Part shown: positions 43,286-52,620 of the stretch, piece after piece
How positions within the stretch are numbered: position 1 is the stretch's first letter
How the letters are laid out: each line of letters starts with the position of its first letter
From: Candidatus Merdivivens pullicola
GTDB taxonomy: Bacteria; Bacteroidota; Bacteroidia; Bacteroidales; UBA932
Assembly: GCA_017694945.1 (NCBI GenBank)
Contig: JADIMA010000016.1
Coordinates: 1-64,000, forward strand
DNA length: 64,000 bases
Direction: 5' to 3'
Made by a program: the position numbers and the translations under genes
The notes under the pieces: model-generated
Databases searched by the model: none
What the model saw: the letters and a program-made list of their open reading frames with translations, nothing else
Told to the model about the DNA's origin: nothing

Positions 43286-44543
43286 GCATAAAGGGCAGTT
43301 GGACATATTTTTCGTGCTGCTGCTTTTCTCTCTGGCGGTATCTTCCGTTTTTGTGTCGTTCCAGTATAAGAGGGAAAAGGAATTCAAGGCCGAGACATTG
43401 AATGCGCAGTTGCAACTCGTCAACAGGGACGTACTTTTAGCGCTGCATTCGGGCCTGTCTCCACGCGAGAGTGTCGGAAGGCTGGCCGCTGTTGATTCGC
43501 TTCGGGTCACAATTATAGACACCCTTGGCAATGTGATTTATGACACATATTCGGGCAGGCCGGATACTTTGTCCAACCACAGGTTCCGTCCGGAGGTCTC
43601 ACAGGCCATTGCTGAAGGGCAGGCCCATACTGAAATGCGGCTTTCCGAAACGGGCAACGTTTCTTTTTTCTATGCCGCCGCATCCGATGGCCGATTTGTC
43701 GTAAGAAGTGCGATACCTTATAACATCACTCTGAGGCAGTTTCTTGAGGTTGACAGCAAGTTTGTGCATTTCGTGCTGATTGTCACATTGCTGATGTGCC
43801 TTGTGGCTTTTGTCATAGCGAAACTTATAGACCGTTCGGTCACTGACAAGGGAGAACGTGAAAAGCAGGATTTGAAACGGGAACTGACGGACAACATAAA
43901 CCATGAACTGAAGACCCCCGTCAGTGCAATAAAAGCCTATCTTGAAACAATCATAACCGTGCCGGACATAAACAGGGAAATGGTGCTTAATTTCGTCGGC
44001 AAGGCATACGAGCAGACGGAAAGGCTGAACAAACTGCTGCAGGATGTATCGACGATAACAAGGCTTGACGAAGCGGGCTGGATGTTCAAGAAGGAGCCGG
44101 TTCGCCTTAAAGGCATAATAGACGACATAAAAGAGTACATAGAAGTCCTTCCGGAAGAAAAACGGATGCGCCTGCACAGCAATATCACCGAGGATGCCGT
44201 TGTTACCGGGGATCCTACTCTTCTTTATTCAATCTTCAGGAATCTTTCCGAGAATTCTCTTGCATATTCATCCGGCACGGATATTTATATAAATATCATA
44301 TCCGAGGACAAGGCCCGGATGGAAATATCGTTCGCCGACAATGGAGTCGGGGTGGACGATGAACATCTTGAAAAGATATTTTACCGTTTCTACCGTGTGG
44401 ACAAGGGCCGCTCAAGGAAACTGGGCGGGACCGGGCTGGGGCTCTCCATTGTGAAAAATGCGGTTCTCTATCACGGCGGTACAATAAAAGCCCGCCCCCG
44501 TAAGGGAGGCGGACTGGAATTCATATTTTCGCTGGCGAAATAG
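43263..44543 (+). CDS. Membrane sensor histidine kinase, PhoR-like
   Basis: 426 residues from ATG 43263, inside the end of the regulator gene. Two membrane helices (about 13-33, 169-189) flank a periplasmic sensor of about 135 residues. The dimerisation/phosphoacceptor box is NINHELKTPVSAIKAYL (His214), then HATPase with NLSENSLAYSSG (N box), DNGVGVDDEHLEKIFYRFYRVDKGRSRKLGGTGLGLSIVKNAV (G boxes). The partner is the upstream regulator. It ends five bases before the convergent PiT gene with no visible terminator between them. Confidence 0.93.
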   Translation: MAIHLNHKHKGQLDIFFVLLLFSLAVSSVFVSFQYKREKEFKAETLNAQLQLVNRDVLLALHSGLSPRESVGRLAAVDSLRVTIIDTLGNVIYDTYSGRPDTLSNHRFRPEVSQAIAEGQAHTEMRLSETGNVSFFYAAASDGRFVVRSAIPYNITLRQFLEVDSKFVHFVLIVTLLMCLVAFVIAKLIDRSVTDKGEREKQDLKRELTDNINHELKTPVSAIKAYLETIITVPDINREMVLNFVGKAYEQTERLNKLLQDVSTITRLDEAGWMFKKEPVRLKGIIDDIKEYIEVLPEEKRMRLHSNITEDAVVTGDPTLLYSIFRNLSENSLAYSSGTDIYINIISEDKARMEISFADNGVGVDDEHLEKIFYRFYRVDKGRSRKLGGTGLGLSIVKNAVLYHGGTIKARPRKGGGLEFIFSLAK

Positions 44544-44548
44544 TTTTC

Positions 44549-46786
44549 TTATTTCATGTATTCGGAGACTGCCTTGATGAAGTGTTTCATCTGGTAAAGC
44601 AGTTCTTCTGATTCCTGGAGGATGGTTACATACAATATCATCAGATCAGGGTTGTACTGGGTTTCCGATATGTCGTCCGTCCTCTTCTTGCGCAATGCCT
44701 TTACACGGTCTTTAAGCAAGTCTATTTCATCGACGATTTCACTTTTCTTCGAGAAATCTTCAGCGGTTATCGTGGCTTCAACGCGTGTCATGAGGTTGTA
44801 AAGATCGTTTCTCAAAGGAGTGAATTCCGCAGCATATTCCGAAGGAAGAGATGAGAAATTGTTGTCAACATGCTCTTTGCAAGGGTCGCAGACCCTCCTG
44901 AGGCAGTAAAGCATCTGTTCGCAACTGCTGAATCCCTGGTGCAGCCATGAGGAAGCCTGGATGGCCTCGCTCTGGTTCTTCATCTTGCGCATGGCGACTA
45001 TTTCCTTGCGGCGGGAATTTTTCAGCAGGAACTTGTCGTCTTTGAGTTCGTTGATGGATTTTCTCAGTATGCGGAGGTCGTTGTTTAGGAAACCTTCCGT
45101 TATGGACATGTACAGTGAGGACTGCGACTGGAGGAGCTGCGACATTACGCCCTGGTAATGCTGTTTCATCAGTTTTATCGAAATAGCATCGGAGTCTGAA
45201 TTCTGGACTTTGACGATCAGGTCGTCTTTGTTTTTGTCGTGCTCTACGGCTCCCTTGTGTCTGTTGAGGTACATGAAGATGAAAAGGCCGATGAACATGA
45301 TGATTATTGCCACGAAGCCTCCCCAGTGTATGATGCATGTCAGTATGAAGCATGCCATGAATGCGGCGAATGCGGTGAAAAGCCAGCCTCCTATTACCGA
45401 GAGGACTCCGGTCACCCTGTAAACCGCACTTTCCCTTGTCCATGCCCGGTCTGCAAGAGACGAACCCATCGCAACCATGAAAGTCACGTAAGTAGTGGAG
45501 AGCGGGAGTTTGAGCGATGTTCCGAGCGCAATTAGCAGGCCGGAGAGTACGAGGTTGACTGATGCCCTTATGAGGTCGAAGGCCGCATGGTCTTCAAGAA
45601 TCATTTCATCCTTGTTGAAGCGTTTGTCAGCCCAGTCAAGAGCCTTCTGGGGTATGATTCTGGCAATCGCCTTGCCTGCGGCGGTCGTCTTTCTCACTAT
45701 GGTGCGGGCTATAGGGGACGAGCCGAACATTTCGCTGCCTTCGTCCTGCTTTCCGAGGCTTACTTCGGTCTGAGTGACTCTGTGAGCCTTTTTGGAAGTG
45801 ATGAGTGCAAACACCATCACCGCTCCGGATGCTATGAGGAATATGACAGGCGTCTTTGCAGGGCCGTTGAGCGAGTCCATAAGGAAATTGTCGAAGCCCA
45901 CGCCGTTGCCGAGATTCATGTAGTCATTGTAGGTGGAATAACCTGCCAGCGGCACTCCGATAAAGTTTACGAGGTCGTTGCCTGCAAACGCGAGGGCCAA
46001 TGAGAATGTTCCTGCAAGTACGATGACTTTGAATACATTCACTTTCAGGAAATAAAGTATCTGCATCAGGATGGTGAAGAATACGAAGCAGCATCCGACT
46101 ACAAGCAGCGTGTTGTCGTGTATCCAGTCCTTGAACTCGTCAGTCATGTATGATGCGTCTTTCAGTCCCTTGATGAGCATGAAATATACTATGGCTGTTA
46201 TAGCAAGGCCTCCGAAGATTCCTATCTTCCATTTGAGGTTTTTCTTGTAGTTGAAAGAGAATATCAGGCGGGCGATGTATTGTACGAGGGTTCCGAAGAA
46301 AAACGCAATCGCCACGGATACGAATATTGCGATGATTACCGACAATGCTTTTTCCGTATTGAGGAGCATTCCCAATGTAAGGGACGGGTCGTCATGCATC
46401 TTGAACATTGCCAGGGCCACTGAACCTCCAAGCAATTCGAACACCATTGAGACTGTCGTCGATGTGGGCATTCCGAATGAATTGAAAGCGTCGAGCAGGA
46501 TTACGTCAGTAATCATTACGGCGACGAAAAGATACAGCAGTTCCGTTGCGTAGTAATGTTCCGGCTGGAATATGCCGTGGCGTGCGATATCCATCATTCC
46601 GTTGCTCATTGCCGCTCCGATGAAAATACCGATGGAAGCGACAATCATCAATGTTTTAAAGGTGGCCGCCTTAGAACCGACGGCAGAATTTAGGAAGTTG
46701 ACCGCGTCATTACTTACTCCGACATACAAGTCGAATATCGCAAGTGTGAATAGTATGACTACGACCACAAGAAATAATGTCTCCAT
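44549..46786 (-). CDS. PiT-family inorganic phosphate transporter with PhoU-like tail
   Basis: 745 residues from ATG 46786. The N-terminal two thirds has about ten membrane helices and the PiT signatures: VSNDAVNFLNSAVGSKAA near the start and VILAGTFSLALAFAGNDLVNFIGVP later, plus LGTSLKLPLSTTYVTFMVAMGSSLADRAW. Residues about 540-745 are cytoplasmic and helical (LMKQHYQGVMSQLLQSQSSLYMSI...), resembling DUF47/PhoU regulators fused to transporters. It is a phosphate symporter; facing a PhoB/PhoR-like pair fits phosphate regulation. -7 box TATTTTTG on the minus strand at 46807-46814. Confidence 0.9.
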   Translation of the reverse strand: METLFLVVVVILFTLAIFDLYVGVSNDAVNFLNSAVGSKAATFKTLMIVASIGIFIGAAMSNGMMDIARHGIFQPEHYYATELLYLFVAVMITDVILLDAFNSFGMPTSTTVSMVFELLGGSVALAMFKMHDDPSLTLGMLLNTEKALSVIIAIFVSVAIAFFFGTLVQYIARLIFSFNYKKNLKWKIGIFGGLAITAIVYFMLIKGLKDASYMTDEFKDWIHDNTLLVVGCCFVFFTILMQILYFLKVNVFKVIVLAGTFSLALAFAGNDLVNFIGVPLAGYSTYNDYMNLGNGVGFDNFLMDSLNGPAKTPVIFLIASGAVMVFALITSKKAHRVTQTEVSLGKQDEGSEMFGSSPIARTIVRKTTAAGKAIARIIPQKALDWADKRFNKDEMILEDHAAFDLIRASVNLVLSGLLIALGTSLKLPLSTTYVTFMVAMGSSLADRAWTRESAVYRVTGVLSVIGGWLFTAFAAFMACFILTCIIHWGGFVAIIIMFIGLFIFMYLNRHKGAVEHDKNKDDLIVKVQNSDSDAISIKLMKQHYQGVMSQLLQSQSSLYMSITEGFLNNDLRILRKSINELKDDKFLLKNSRRKEIVAMRKMKNQSEAIQASSWLHQGFSSCEQMLYCLRRVCDPCKEHVDNNFSSLPSEYAAEFTPLRNDLYNLMTRVEATITAEDFSKKSEIVDEIDLLKDRVKALRKKRTDDISETQYNPDLMILYVTILQESEELLYQMKHFIKAVSEYMK

Positions 46787-46806
46787 GTCATCTCTGATTT
46801 TGCGCG

Positions 46807-46876
46807 CAAAAATATACAATATCTCTAATTTATCTTTAGAAAAGATGTTTCAATAATGTTAAAAAATGTAATTTTG
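46807..46876. promoter_or_regulatory. Divergent promoters of the PiT and SDR genes
   Basis: TATTTTTG on the minus strand at 46807-46814 and TAATTTTG on the plus strand at 46869-46876. Confidence 0.55.
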
Positions 46877-46905
46877 CTCCCGTTAACACACTTAATTTTC
46901 AAATC

Positions 46906-47670
46906 ATGAAAGGTAAAAAAGTTTTTATTACAGGCGCAAGCAGCGGAATAGGCGAAGGATGCGCCAGAAAGTTCGCTTCCGAAGGTTCGGATCTGATTCT
47001 TAATGCAAGGAATGTAGAAAAACTCCGGTCGCTGAAAGCCGAACTGGAGGAAAAATACGGTTCAAGGATATATCTGCTGCCTTTTGATGTACGGGATCGT
47101 CAGGCGGCCAAAGCGGCCCTCGACTCTCTTCCTGAAGAATGGAAGGCCATAGACATACTTATAAATAATGCCGGACTTGTAATTGGCGTGGACAAGGAGT
47201 TTGAAGGCGACCTTGACGAATGGGACATAGTGATAGATACCAATGTCAAGGCCCTGCTCGCAATGACAAGGCTTGTAGTGCCCGGCATGGTCTCACGGGG
47301 AAAGGGGCATATTATAAACATAGGCTCCATCGCCGGGGATGCTGCATATCCCGGGGGAAGCGTGTATTGTGCTACAAAGGCGGCCGTAAAGGCTTTGTCG
47401 GACGGATTGAGAATAGACCTTGTCGATACGCCGTTGAGGGTCACCAATATCAAGCCTGGAATGGTGGAGACTAATTTTACCGTGGTCAGATACAGGGGGG
47501 ACAAGGCGGCGGCAGATGCCTTTTATAAGGGGATACGTCCTCTGACAGGCGACGATATCGCCCTTACGGTCTATTTCGCGGCATCGCTGCCGGAACACAT
47601 CCAGTTGGCGGAACTGCTCGTGATGCCTACAAACCAGGCTACAGGAACCATTTCGTACAAGAGGCAATAA
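46906..47670 (+). CDS. Short-chain dehydrogenase of the YdfG type
   Basis: 254 residues: TGASSGIGEGCARKFASEG nucleotide motif, LNARNVEKL (an Arg consistent with NADP), DILINNAGLVIG, catalytic Ser/Tyr/Lys in NIGSIAGDAAYPGGSVYCATKAAV, and IKPGMVETNFTVVRYRGD. It resembles E. coli YdfG, which oxidises 3-hydroxy acids such as L-allo-threonine and serine. The bile-salt-hydrolase-like gene follows after 21 bases, so a steroid or amide substrate is conceivable but unsupported. Confidence 0.85.
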   Translation: MKGKKVFITGASSGIGEGCARKFASEGSDLILNARNVEKLRSLKAELEEKYGSRIYLLPFDVRDRQAAKAALDSLPEEWKAIDILINNAGLVIGVDKEFEGDLDEWDIVIDTNVKALLAMTRLVVPGMVSRGKGHIINIGSIAGDAAYPGGSVYCATKAAVKALSDGLRIDLVDTPLRVTNIKPGMVETNFTVVRYRGDKAAADAFYKGIRPLTGDDIALTVYFAASLPEHIQLAELLVMPTNQATGTISYKRQ

Positions 47671-47691
47671 TCACTCAAATATCTGATAATT

Positions 47692-48768
47692 ATGAAACCG
47701 TTTATGTTAAAAGTCGCCGCGCTCCTACTGCTGGCGGCCGCATTCAATGTGCGGACTTCGACCGCATGTACAGGTATTTCCTTCAAGGCTGCCGACGGGA
47801 GCGTCGTACTTGCCCGTTCAATAGAATGGGGAGACAGCGAACTTCCAAGCATGTATGTCATAGTCCCGAGGGGGATGGAATTCGTTTCATATACGCCTAC
47901 GGGGAAGAACGGAATGAAATTCACCGCCAAATACGGATATGCGGGTATATCGGTCGTCAAGGACGAGTTTGTGGCCGAAGGACTTAACGAAGCGGGGTTG
48001 TCGGCCGGACTGTTCTATTTTCCGGGGTACGGGAAGTATCCGGAATACAAAGAAAACCTTAATTCAAGGACGATAGCCGACCTCCAGTTTGTCAGTTGGG
48101 TTTTGTCGGGCTTTTCAACGGTTGAAGAATTGTTGAAGGAAATAGACAAGGTGCGCCTTGTCGCGATAGAAGGCACGTCAACAGTACATTGGAGGGTGGC
48201 CGATACGACCGGCAGGCAGATAGTGATAGAAATCGTCGATGGCAGGGCGCAGGTATTCGAAAATACGCTCGGCGTATTGACCAATGCCCCCGGTTTTGAA
48301 TGGCAGGTAACCAATCTTAACAACTATGTGAACCTGTATTCGGGAGGGGCAAGTGTTAAAACAGTCGATGGCGTGATGATACATCCTTTCGGCGCAGGTT
48401 CCGGCATGCTCGGGCTTCCGGGCGATGTCACGCCTCCTTCCCGTTTCGTCAGGGCATTTTTTTACAAGACAACGGCCCCTCAGCAGCCTACGGGACATGA
48501 TTGCGTAATCCAATGTTTTCATATTCTGAACAATTTCGATATTCCGGTAGGCGTCGAGCACGAGATCGGGAAATCTCCGGATATCCCGAGCGCGACACAG
48601 TGGACGGCGGCATCGGATCTTACTGGGCGCAGGCTTTATTTCAGAACGATGTACAATAGTAATATAAGGTGCATAGACCTTTCAAAGATTGATTTTTCCG
48701 AAGCCGAATATTTTTCCGCCCCTCTCGACGAATCGAAAGAGGAACCGGTAATAATGCTGGAGGTTTAG
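47692..48768 (+). CDS. Secreted choloylglycine hydrolase family enzyme (bile-salt hydrolase/penicillin V acylase)
   Basis: 358 residues. A signal peptide of 25 residues ends at STA, exposing Cys26 (STACTGISF) as the N-terminal nucleophile. Other active-site residues are visible: Arg42 and Glu45 in VVLARSIEWG, Asn198 in LTNAPGFEWQVTNLNNY, and the Arg of PSRFVRAFF. The LPSMYVIVPRGMEF segment is characteristic of Bacteroides bile-salt hydrolases. It cleaves an amide bond, most likely in conjugated bile salts, in the periplasm or outside. Glu45 replaces the Asp usual in Gram-positive enzymes, as in Bacteroides relatives. Confidence 0.9.
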   Translation: MKPFMLKVAALLLLAAAFNVRTSTACTGISFKAADGSVVLARSIEWGDSELPSMYVIVPRGMEFVSYTPTGKNGMKFTAKYGYAGISVVKDEFVAEGLNEAGLSAGLFYFPGYGKYPEYKENLNSRTIADLQFVSWVLSGFSTVEELLKEIDKVRLVAIEGTSTVHWRVADTTGRQIVIEIVDGRAQVFENTLGVLTNAPGFEWQVTNLNNYVNLYSGGASVKTVDGVMIHPFGAGSGMLGLPGDVTPPSRFVRAFFYKTTAPQQPTGHDCVIQCFHILNNFDIPVGVEHEIGKSPDIPSATQWTAASDLTGRRLYFRTMYNSNIRCIDLSKIDFSEAEYFSAPLDESKEEPVIMLEV

Positions 48769-48838
48769 AAACAGGTCTGTTTCCTTGAAATTTGTAATAA
48801 AAACACCTTTTTGGGTTATTATTTTAAAAATTTTAATC

Positions 48839-48846
48839 TAAATTTG
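48839..48846 (+). promoter_or_regulatory. -7 box of the S8 protease/PorV-like operon
   Basis: TAAATTTG, 52 bases before the ATG at 48898; no good -33. Confidence 0.5.
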
Positions 48847-48897
48847 CAGGCTGTGCAAGTATTTAAGTTTAATTTAAATCTTAGTCCTTATTTATAA

Positions 48898-51612
48898 ATG
48901 AAGAAAAAGTTTATTTTGGTTGCAGGTTTGATAGTGCTGGCAGCAGGATGCCAGAAGACCATGCAGCAGGAAGAGCCGGTGGACAGGCCGGTTCTGCAGT
49001 CTCCGCTTGAAGGAGCGATAGAAGGTAAGATTGTCGTTTATTTGAGCGATGAAATGCGAGACGAATTCGAGGCTGCTACCGATGAAGACGGCCAGGTACG
49101 CATGGAGTCCGTGAAATCTTACGAGTCTGTTCCGGAAGAATTGCAGGTTATCTCTGTGGAAAGGCATTTCCCTAAAGATCCGCGCTTTGAAAAACGCGAG
49201 AGGGAGTCGGGGATAGACAAGTGGTACGATATTACCTTCAGCCAAGATGTAACCTTGACAAAGGCTGCCGATATTGTCGTAGGTCTTGACGGTATCGAGT
49301 ATGCGGAATACATGTATGAGGACAAACTTGCAGATGAGCCGATTTATTCTTTTGCGGTCACTCCTCCTTTTGACGATCCGCGTGCGGTATCGCAGTGGCA
49401 TTACCAGAACGACGGTTCTGCATGGGGAAGCAAGGAAGGTTCCGATATCAATCTGTTTTCGGCATACGAGCGTTTCGGCGTGTATGGAAATCCTGAAGTG
49501 ATAGTAGCCATCATTGATGGAGGTATAGCATATTCCCATCCGGATCTGGCTCAAAACATGTGGATTAATACTGCCGAACTGAACGGCCAGGCAGGTGTGG
49601 ATGATGACGGCAACGGCTATGTTGATGATATTTACGGATACAATTTCATGTATCCCGGCGCTATTACGGAACAAAACCACGGTTCGCATGTCGCTGGTAC
49701 CGTTGCTGCTGTGAACAACAACGGAACAGGTGTAATCGGCATTGCGGGCGGAAACGGTTCTGCGGATTCAGGAGTGCGGCTCATGTCCTGCCAGATTTTC
49801 GACCATAAAAACGACGATTCAAGCGGCGATGCCGACAAAGGGTTCAAATACGGAGCCGACAACGGTGCTGTGATTGCGCAGTGCAGTTTCGGATTCGATA
49901 TGAAAAACGCCACTTATTTCCCTGCAGCCAGAAAGGCGGCTATTGATTATTTCATAGATTATGCGGGTAAGGACGATAATGGAAACCAGGTAGGCCCGAT
50001 GAATGGCGGCGTAGTCATTTTTGCGGCCGGAAACGACAACTACAATGTCAATGCAATGGCCGGTTATGAGCGTGTTCTCGCCGTTGCTGCAATCGGTGCC
50101 GATTTTGAAAGGGCATACTATTCGAACTATGGAGAATGGGTGGACATTACGGCTCCGGGAGGCGATGCCTACAAAAATTCATACGTTCTGAGTACTTCAA
50201 TCAAAGGCTCTTATGAAATGATGCAGGGGACCTCTATGGCATGTCCTCATGTGTCGGGAATAGCGGCTCTCGTGGTTTCCGCTCTTGGCGGTCCCGGCTT
50301 CACTCCTGATGAATTGAAAGAAATCCTGTTAAGGGCCTGCCGTCCTGAAAAACTCTATGAGGCCAATCCAAATATGACAGGCATGCTCGGTGCCGGACTC
50401 ATCGATACTGAACTTGCCCTTTCCGCATTGAGCACTACCGCTCCGGACAAAATCGATGATCTTGAAATACCGGAACCTCAGAGCAATGTCGTTGATATCG
50501 CTTTCACTCTTCCCGAAGATGCCGATGACGGATATGCTTATGGCGTCAATGTTTATTACAGCACAAGCAGTTTTTCTTCAATAGACTATGACAATCTTCC
50601 TTCCGGCATGATTGTGCTTGATTATAGCGAGGATGAAATGGAGAGCGTGGAAGGCAGTGAACTTGAGAAGCGCATAAAGGTTACAGGGCTGGAATTCGAT
50701 ACCGACTACTATTTTGCCGTGGCTGCGTATGATATAGCAGGCAATATTTCCGAGTTGTCGGAGATTTTCAATGTACATACGGGAGTCAACCATGCTCCCG
50801 AAATCCTAATCAAGGATGAAGACAAGGATTTCATTGTCAGGACGCATGAATCCAAAGTTCTCCAGATCGGAATTACTGAACCTGACGGACATTCTTATGA
50901 AGGTGAGGTTATCTGCACCGGTGAGAAAGGCGAGGAAGAACTGGATTTCGAATTCCAGAATGGCGTATTGGTCATAAGAATAAACGGCTGGGAACTCCCT
51001 ATCGATAAATACACGGCTGAAATCGTGATTAAAGACGAATATGATATGGAAGCCAGAGCCTCGTTCCAGTTCTCGATTCAGGAAAATGCAGATCCTGTAA
51101 TCGTTGCGGAATTGCCGGGCGTCTGCATCAACGGAGTCGGACAGAAAGTACGTATAAACATGAATGATTATATACAGGATCCGGATATGGAGCCTCTTAC
51201 ATTCACGTTTACAATGGACAACGATTTCATTGCAAGTTTGAACCAGACGGCAGGTTATTTCGATATCATGTCGATCAGCACCGGTACGGTAAATGTTACC
51301 GTGACGGCCAGAGATGCTGTAGGAAGCACTGTTGACATGCAGTTCCCGATTCTTGTGCGTGAAGGTTCCGACATTGTTGACGTTTATCCTAATCCGGTAT
51401 ATGACAACATGTATATAAGGTCGGGAGAAGATGGCAAATATGAACTGAAGATATCGAATGCGGCAGGTGCGGTCATTTATAATGATGTTATTACCTCTTC
51501 GCCATTCAATCCGTTTGTCATCAGCATGAAGAACAATCCGATAGGAGTTTATAGCATTTCAGTCAAGGCTGAAGACGGCACTGAATTTAAGAGTACTGTT
51601 GCAAAATATTAA
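48898..51612 (+). CDS. Subtilisin-like S8 protease with lipobox and T9SS sorting domain
   Basis: 904 residues. A signal peptide ends LAAGC (Cys18, lipobox). A propeptide-like domain (about 40-145) precedes the S8 domain with Asp207 (AIIDGGI), His261 (NHGSHVAG), oxyanion Asn379 (AAGND) and Ser446 (GTSMACPH). A fibronectin-III-like domain (about 510-630) and Ig/cadherin-like beta-domains follow. The last 80 residues (DVYPNPVYDNMYIR ... GVYSISVKAEDG, ending VAKY) form a type A T9SS C-terminal sorting domain. It is a surface or secreted protease. Having both a lipobox and a T9SS signal is unusual. The next gene encodes a PorV/PorQ-like protein. Confidence 0.9.
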   Translation: MKKKFILVAGLIVLAAGCQKTMQQEEPVDRPVLQSPLEGAIEGKIVVYLSDEMRDEFEAATDEDGQVRMESVKSYESVPEELQVISVERHFPKDPRFEKRERESGIDKWYDITFSQDVTLTKAADIVVGLDGIEYAEYMYEDKLADEPIYSFAVTPPFDDPRAVSQWHYQNDGSAWGSKEGSDINLFSAYERFGVYGNPEVIVAIIDGGIAYSHPDLAQNMWINTAELNGQAGVDDDGNGYVDDIYGYNFMYPGAITEQNHGSHVAGTVAAVNNNGTGVIGIAGGNGSADSGVRLMSCQIFDHKNDDSSGDADKGFKYGADNGAVIAQCSFGFDMKNATYFPAARKAAIDYFIDYAGKDDNGNQVGPMNGGVVIFAAGNDNYNVNAMAGYERVLAVAAIGADFERAYYSNYGEWVDITAPGGDAYKNSYVLSTSIKGSYEMMQGTSMACPHVSGIAALVVSALGGPGFTPDELKEILLRACRPEKLYEANPNMTGMLGAGLIDTELALSALSTTAPDKIDDLEIPEPQSNVVDIAFTLPEDADDGYAYGVNVYYSTSSFSSIDYDNLPSGMIVLDYSEDEMESVEGSELEKRIKVTGLEFDTDYYFAVAAYDIAGNISELSEIFNVHTGVNHAPEILIKDEDKDFIVRTHESKVLQIGITEPDGHSYEGEVICTGEKGEEELDFEFQNGVLVIRINGWELPIDKYTAEIVIKDEYDMEARASFQFSIQENADPVIVAELPGVCINGVGQKVRINMNDYIQDPDMEPLTFTFTMDNDFIASLNQTAGYFDIMSISTGTVNVTVTARDAVGSTVDMQFPILVREGSDIVDVYPNPVYDNMYIRSGEDGKYELKISNAAGAVIYNDVITSSPFNPFVISMKNNPIGVYSISVKAEDGTEFKSTVAKY

Positions 51613-51630
51613 TAAAAAGTAAACCATAAG

Positions 51631-52551
51631 ATGAAAAAGATATTTTTTGTAATTCTGTCGTTTATTATTGCAGTCCCTGTTTTCGGCCAGGAAGTGACTT
51701 CAATAACTTCGGATGTAAGGACAGCCGGAATGGGTGACGCATATACGGCCATGTATGGCAAAGGATTCAGCATATATACCAATTCGGCTGCGGCTGCTTT
51801 GTCGGATGACGACTTCGCGGTTTCTGCGAATTATACGATGTGGCAGCCGAAAATGATATCAATGAACAATTTCGCCATAGGTGCATTCTATAAGTTCTCG
51901 GACAGATATACTGTGGGAATCGGCGCACGCGGCCTGATGCAGCCGTTGGGAAAGATTACCGATTCAAACGGGCAGGCAATCATGGATGGCGGCACTTCCA
52001 CGAAAATAAGCGCCGAAGTGTCTTTCGGTATGAGAATCATAGAAGGTTTTGCGGCCGCTGTCAATGTGCATTTCTTTTACAGCATGCTTGCACCTGATGT
52101 TACAGGTATCGGATATGCTGCCGATTTGGATTTGATGTACAGCCACAAGTATTTCAATGTGGCATTGTCCGCGAAGAATCTCGGGCCTGCCATGAAGTAT
52201 GCCGGCAATCCATCAGACCTGCCAATGGACATCCGTCTGGGGTATTCGGGCGATTATGAAGTGGTCGATGACATACTTGACATAACACCGGCGTTTGATG
52301 TCAATTATCTTCTCAATAACAAAACCCTGTCCGCCGGTATCGGCGCCGAATTCGAATTCATAGACATGGTTTCGTTGAGGGGAGGTTACCGTTATTCCGC
52401 AAATGACATGGTTCTGCCTTCATATGCTACAGTCGGTGTCGGTGTCGAGTTTTTCAATATCGCTCTCGATGCGGCATATTATATAGGTCTCGGCAGTGCT
52501 GCCGACATCTTGTCCAATTCATTTAAAGTTGGTTTGAGTTACAGATTCTAA
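51631..52551 (+). CDS. PorV/PorQ-like outer-membrane beta-barrel protein
   Basis: 306 residues with a signal peptide (KKIFFVILSFIIAVPVFGQ) and a beta-barrel of UPF0164/PorV-PorQ type: VRTAGMGDAYTAMYGKGFSIYTNSAAAALSDDDFAV near the start, GIGARGLMQPLGKI, and a C-terminal FKVGLSYRF with the typical terminal aromatic. PorV-like proteins shuttle T9SS cargo; here it sits 18 bases behind a T9SS-tailed protease, so it may serve that cargo. It may instead be a general paralogue. A strong terminator follows. Confidence 0.8.
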   Translation: MKKIFFVILSFIIAVPVFGQEVTSITSDVRTAGMGDAYTAMYGKGFSIYTNSAAAALSDDDFAVSANYTMWQPKMISMNNFAIGAFYKFSDRYTVGIGARGLMQPLGKITDSNGQAIMDGGTSTKISAEVSFGMRIIEGFAAAVNVHFFYSMLAPDVTGIGYAADLDLMYSHKYFNVALSAKNLGPAMKYAGNPSDLPMDIRLGYSGDYEVVDDILDITPAFDVNYLLNNKTLSAGIGAEFEFIDMVSLRGGYRYSANDMVLPSYATVGVGVEFFNIALDAAYYIGLGSAADILSNSFKVGLSYRF

Positions 52552-52568
52552 TATATCGGTCCTATCCC

Positions 52569-52607
52569 GGGAGGCTGCGGGCATGGGCTTGCAGCCTCTT
52601 GTTTTTT
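52569..52607 (+). terminator. Terminator of the S8 protease operon
   Basis: Stem GAGGCTGC (52571-52578) with GCAGCCTC (52591-52598) and a 12-base loop; a T-rich run follows. Its T tract overlaps the frame of the next gene's longer reading. Confidence 0.85.
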
Positions 52608-52620
52608 GAATTGTTATGTC

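Noticed and set aside
48892..49689. 265-codon minus-strand frame over the S8 protease start
   Set aside because: Antisense to a clear signal peptide and protease domain; no recognisable product.
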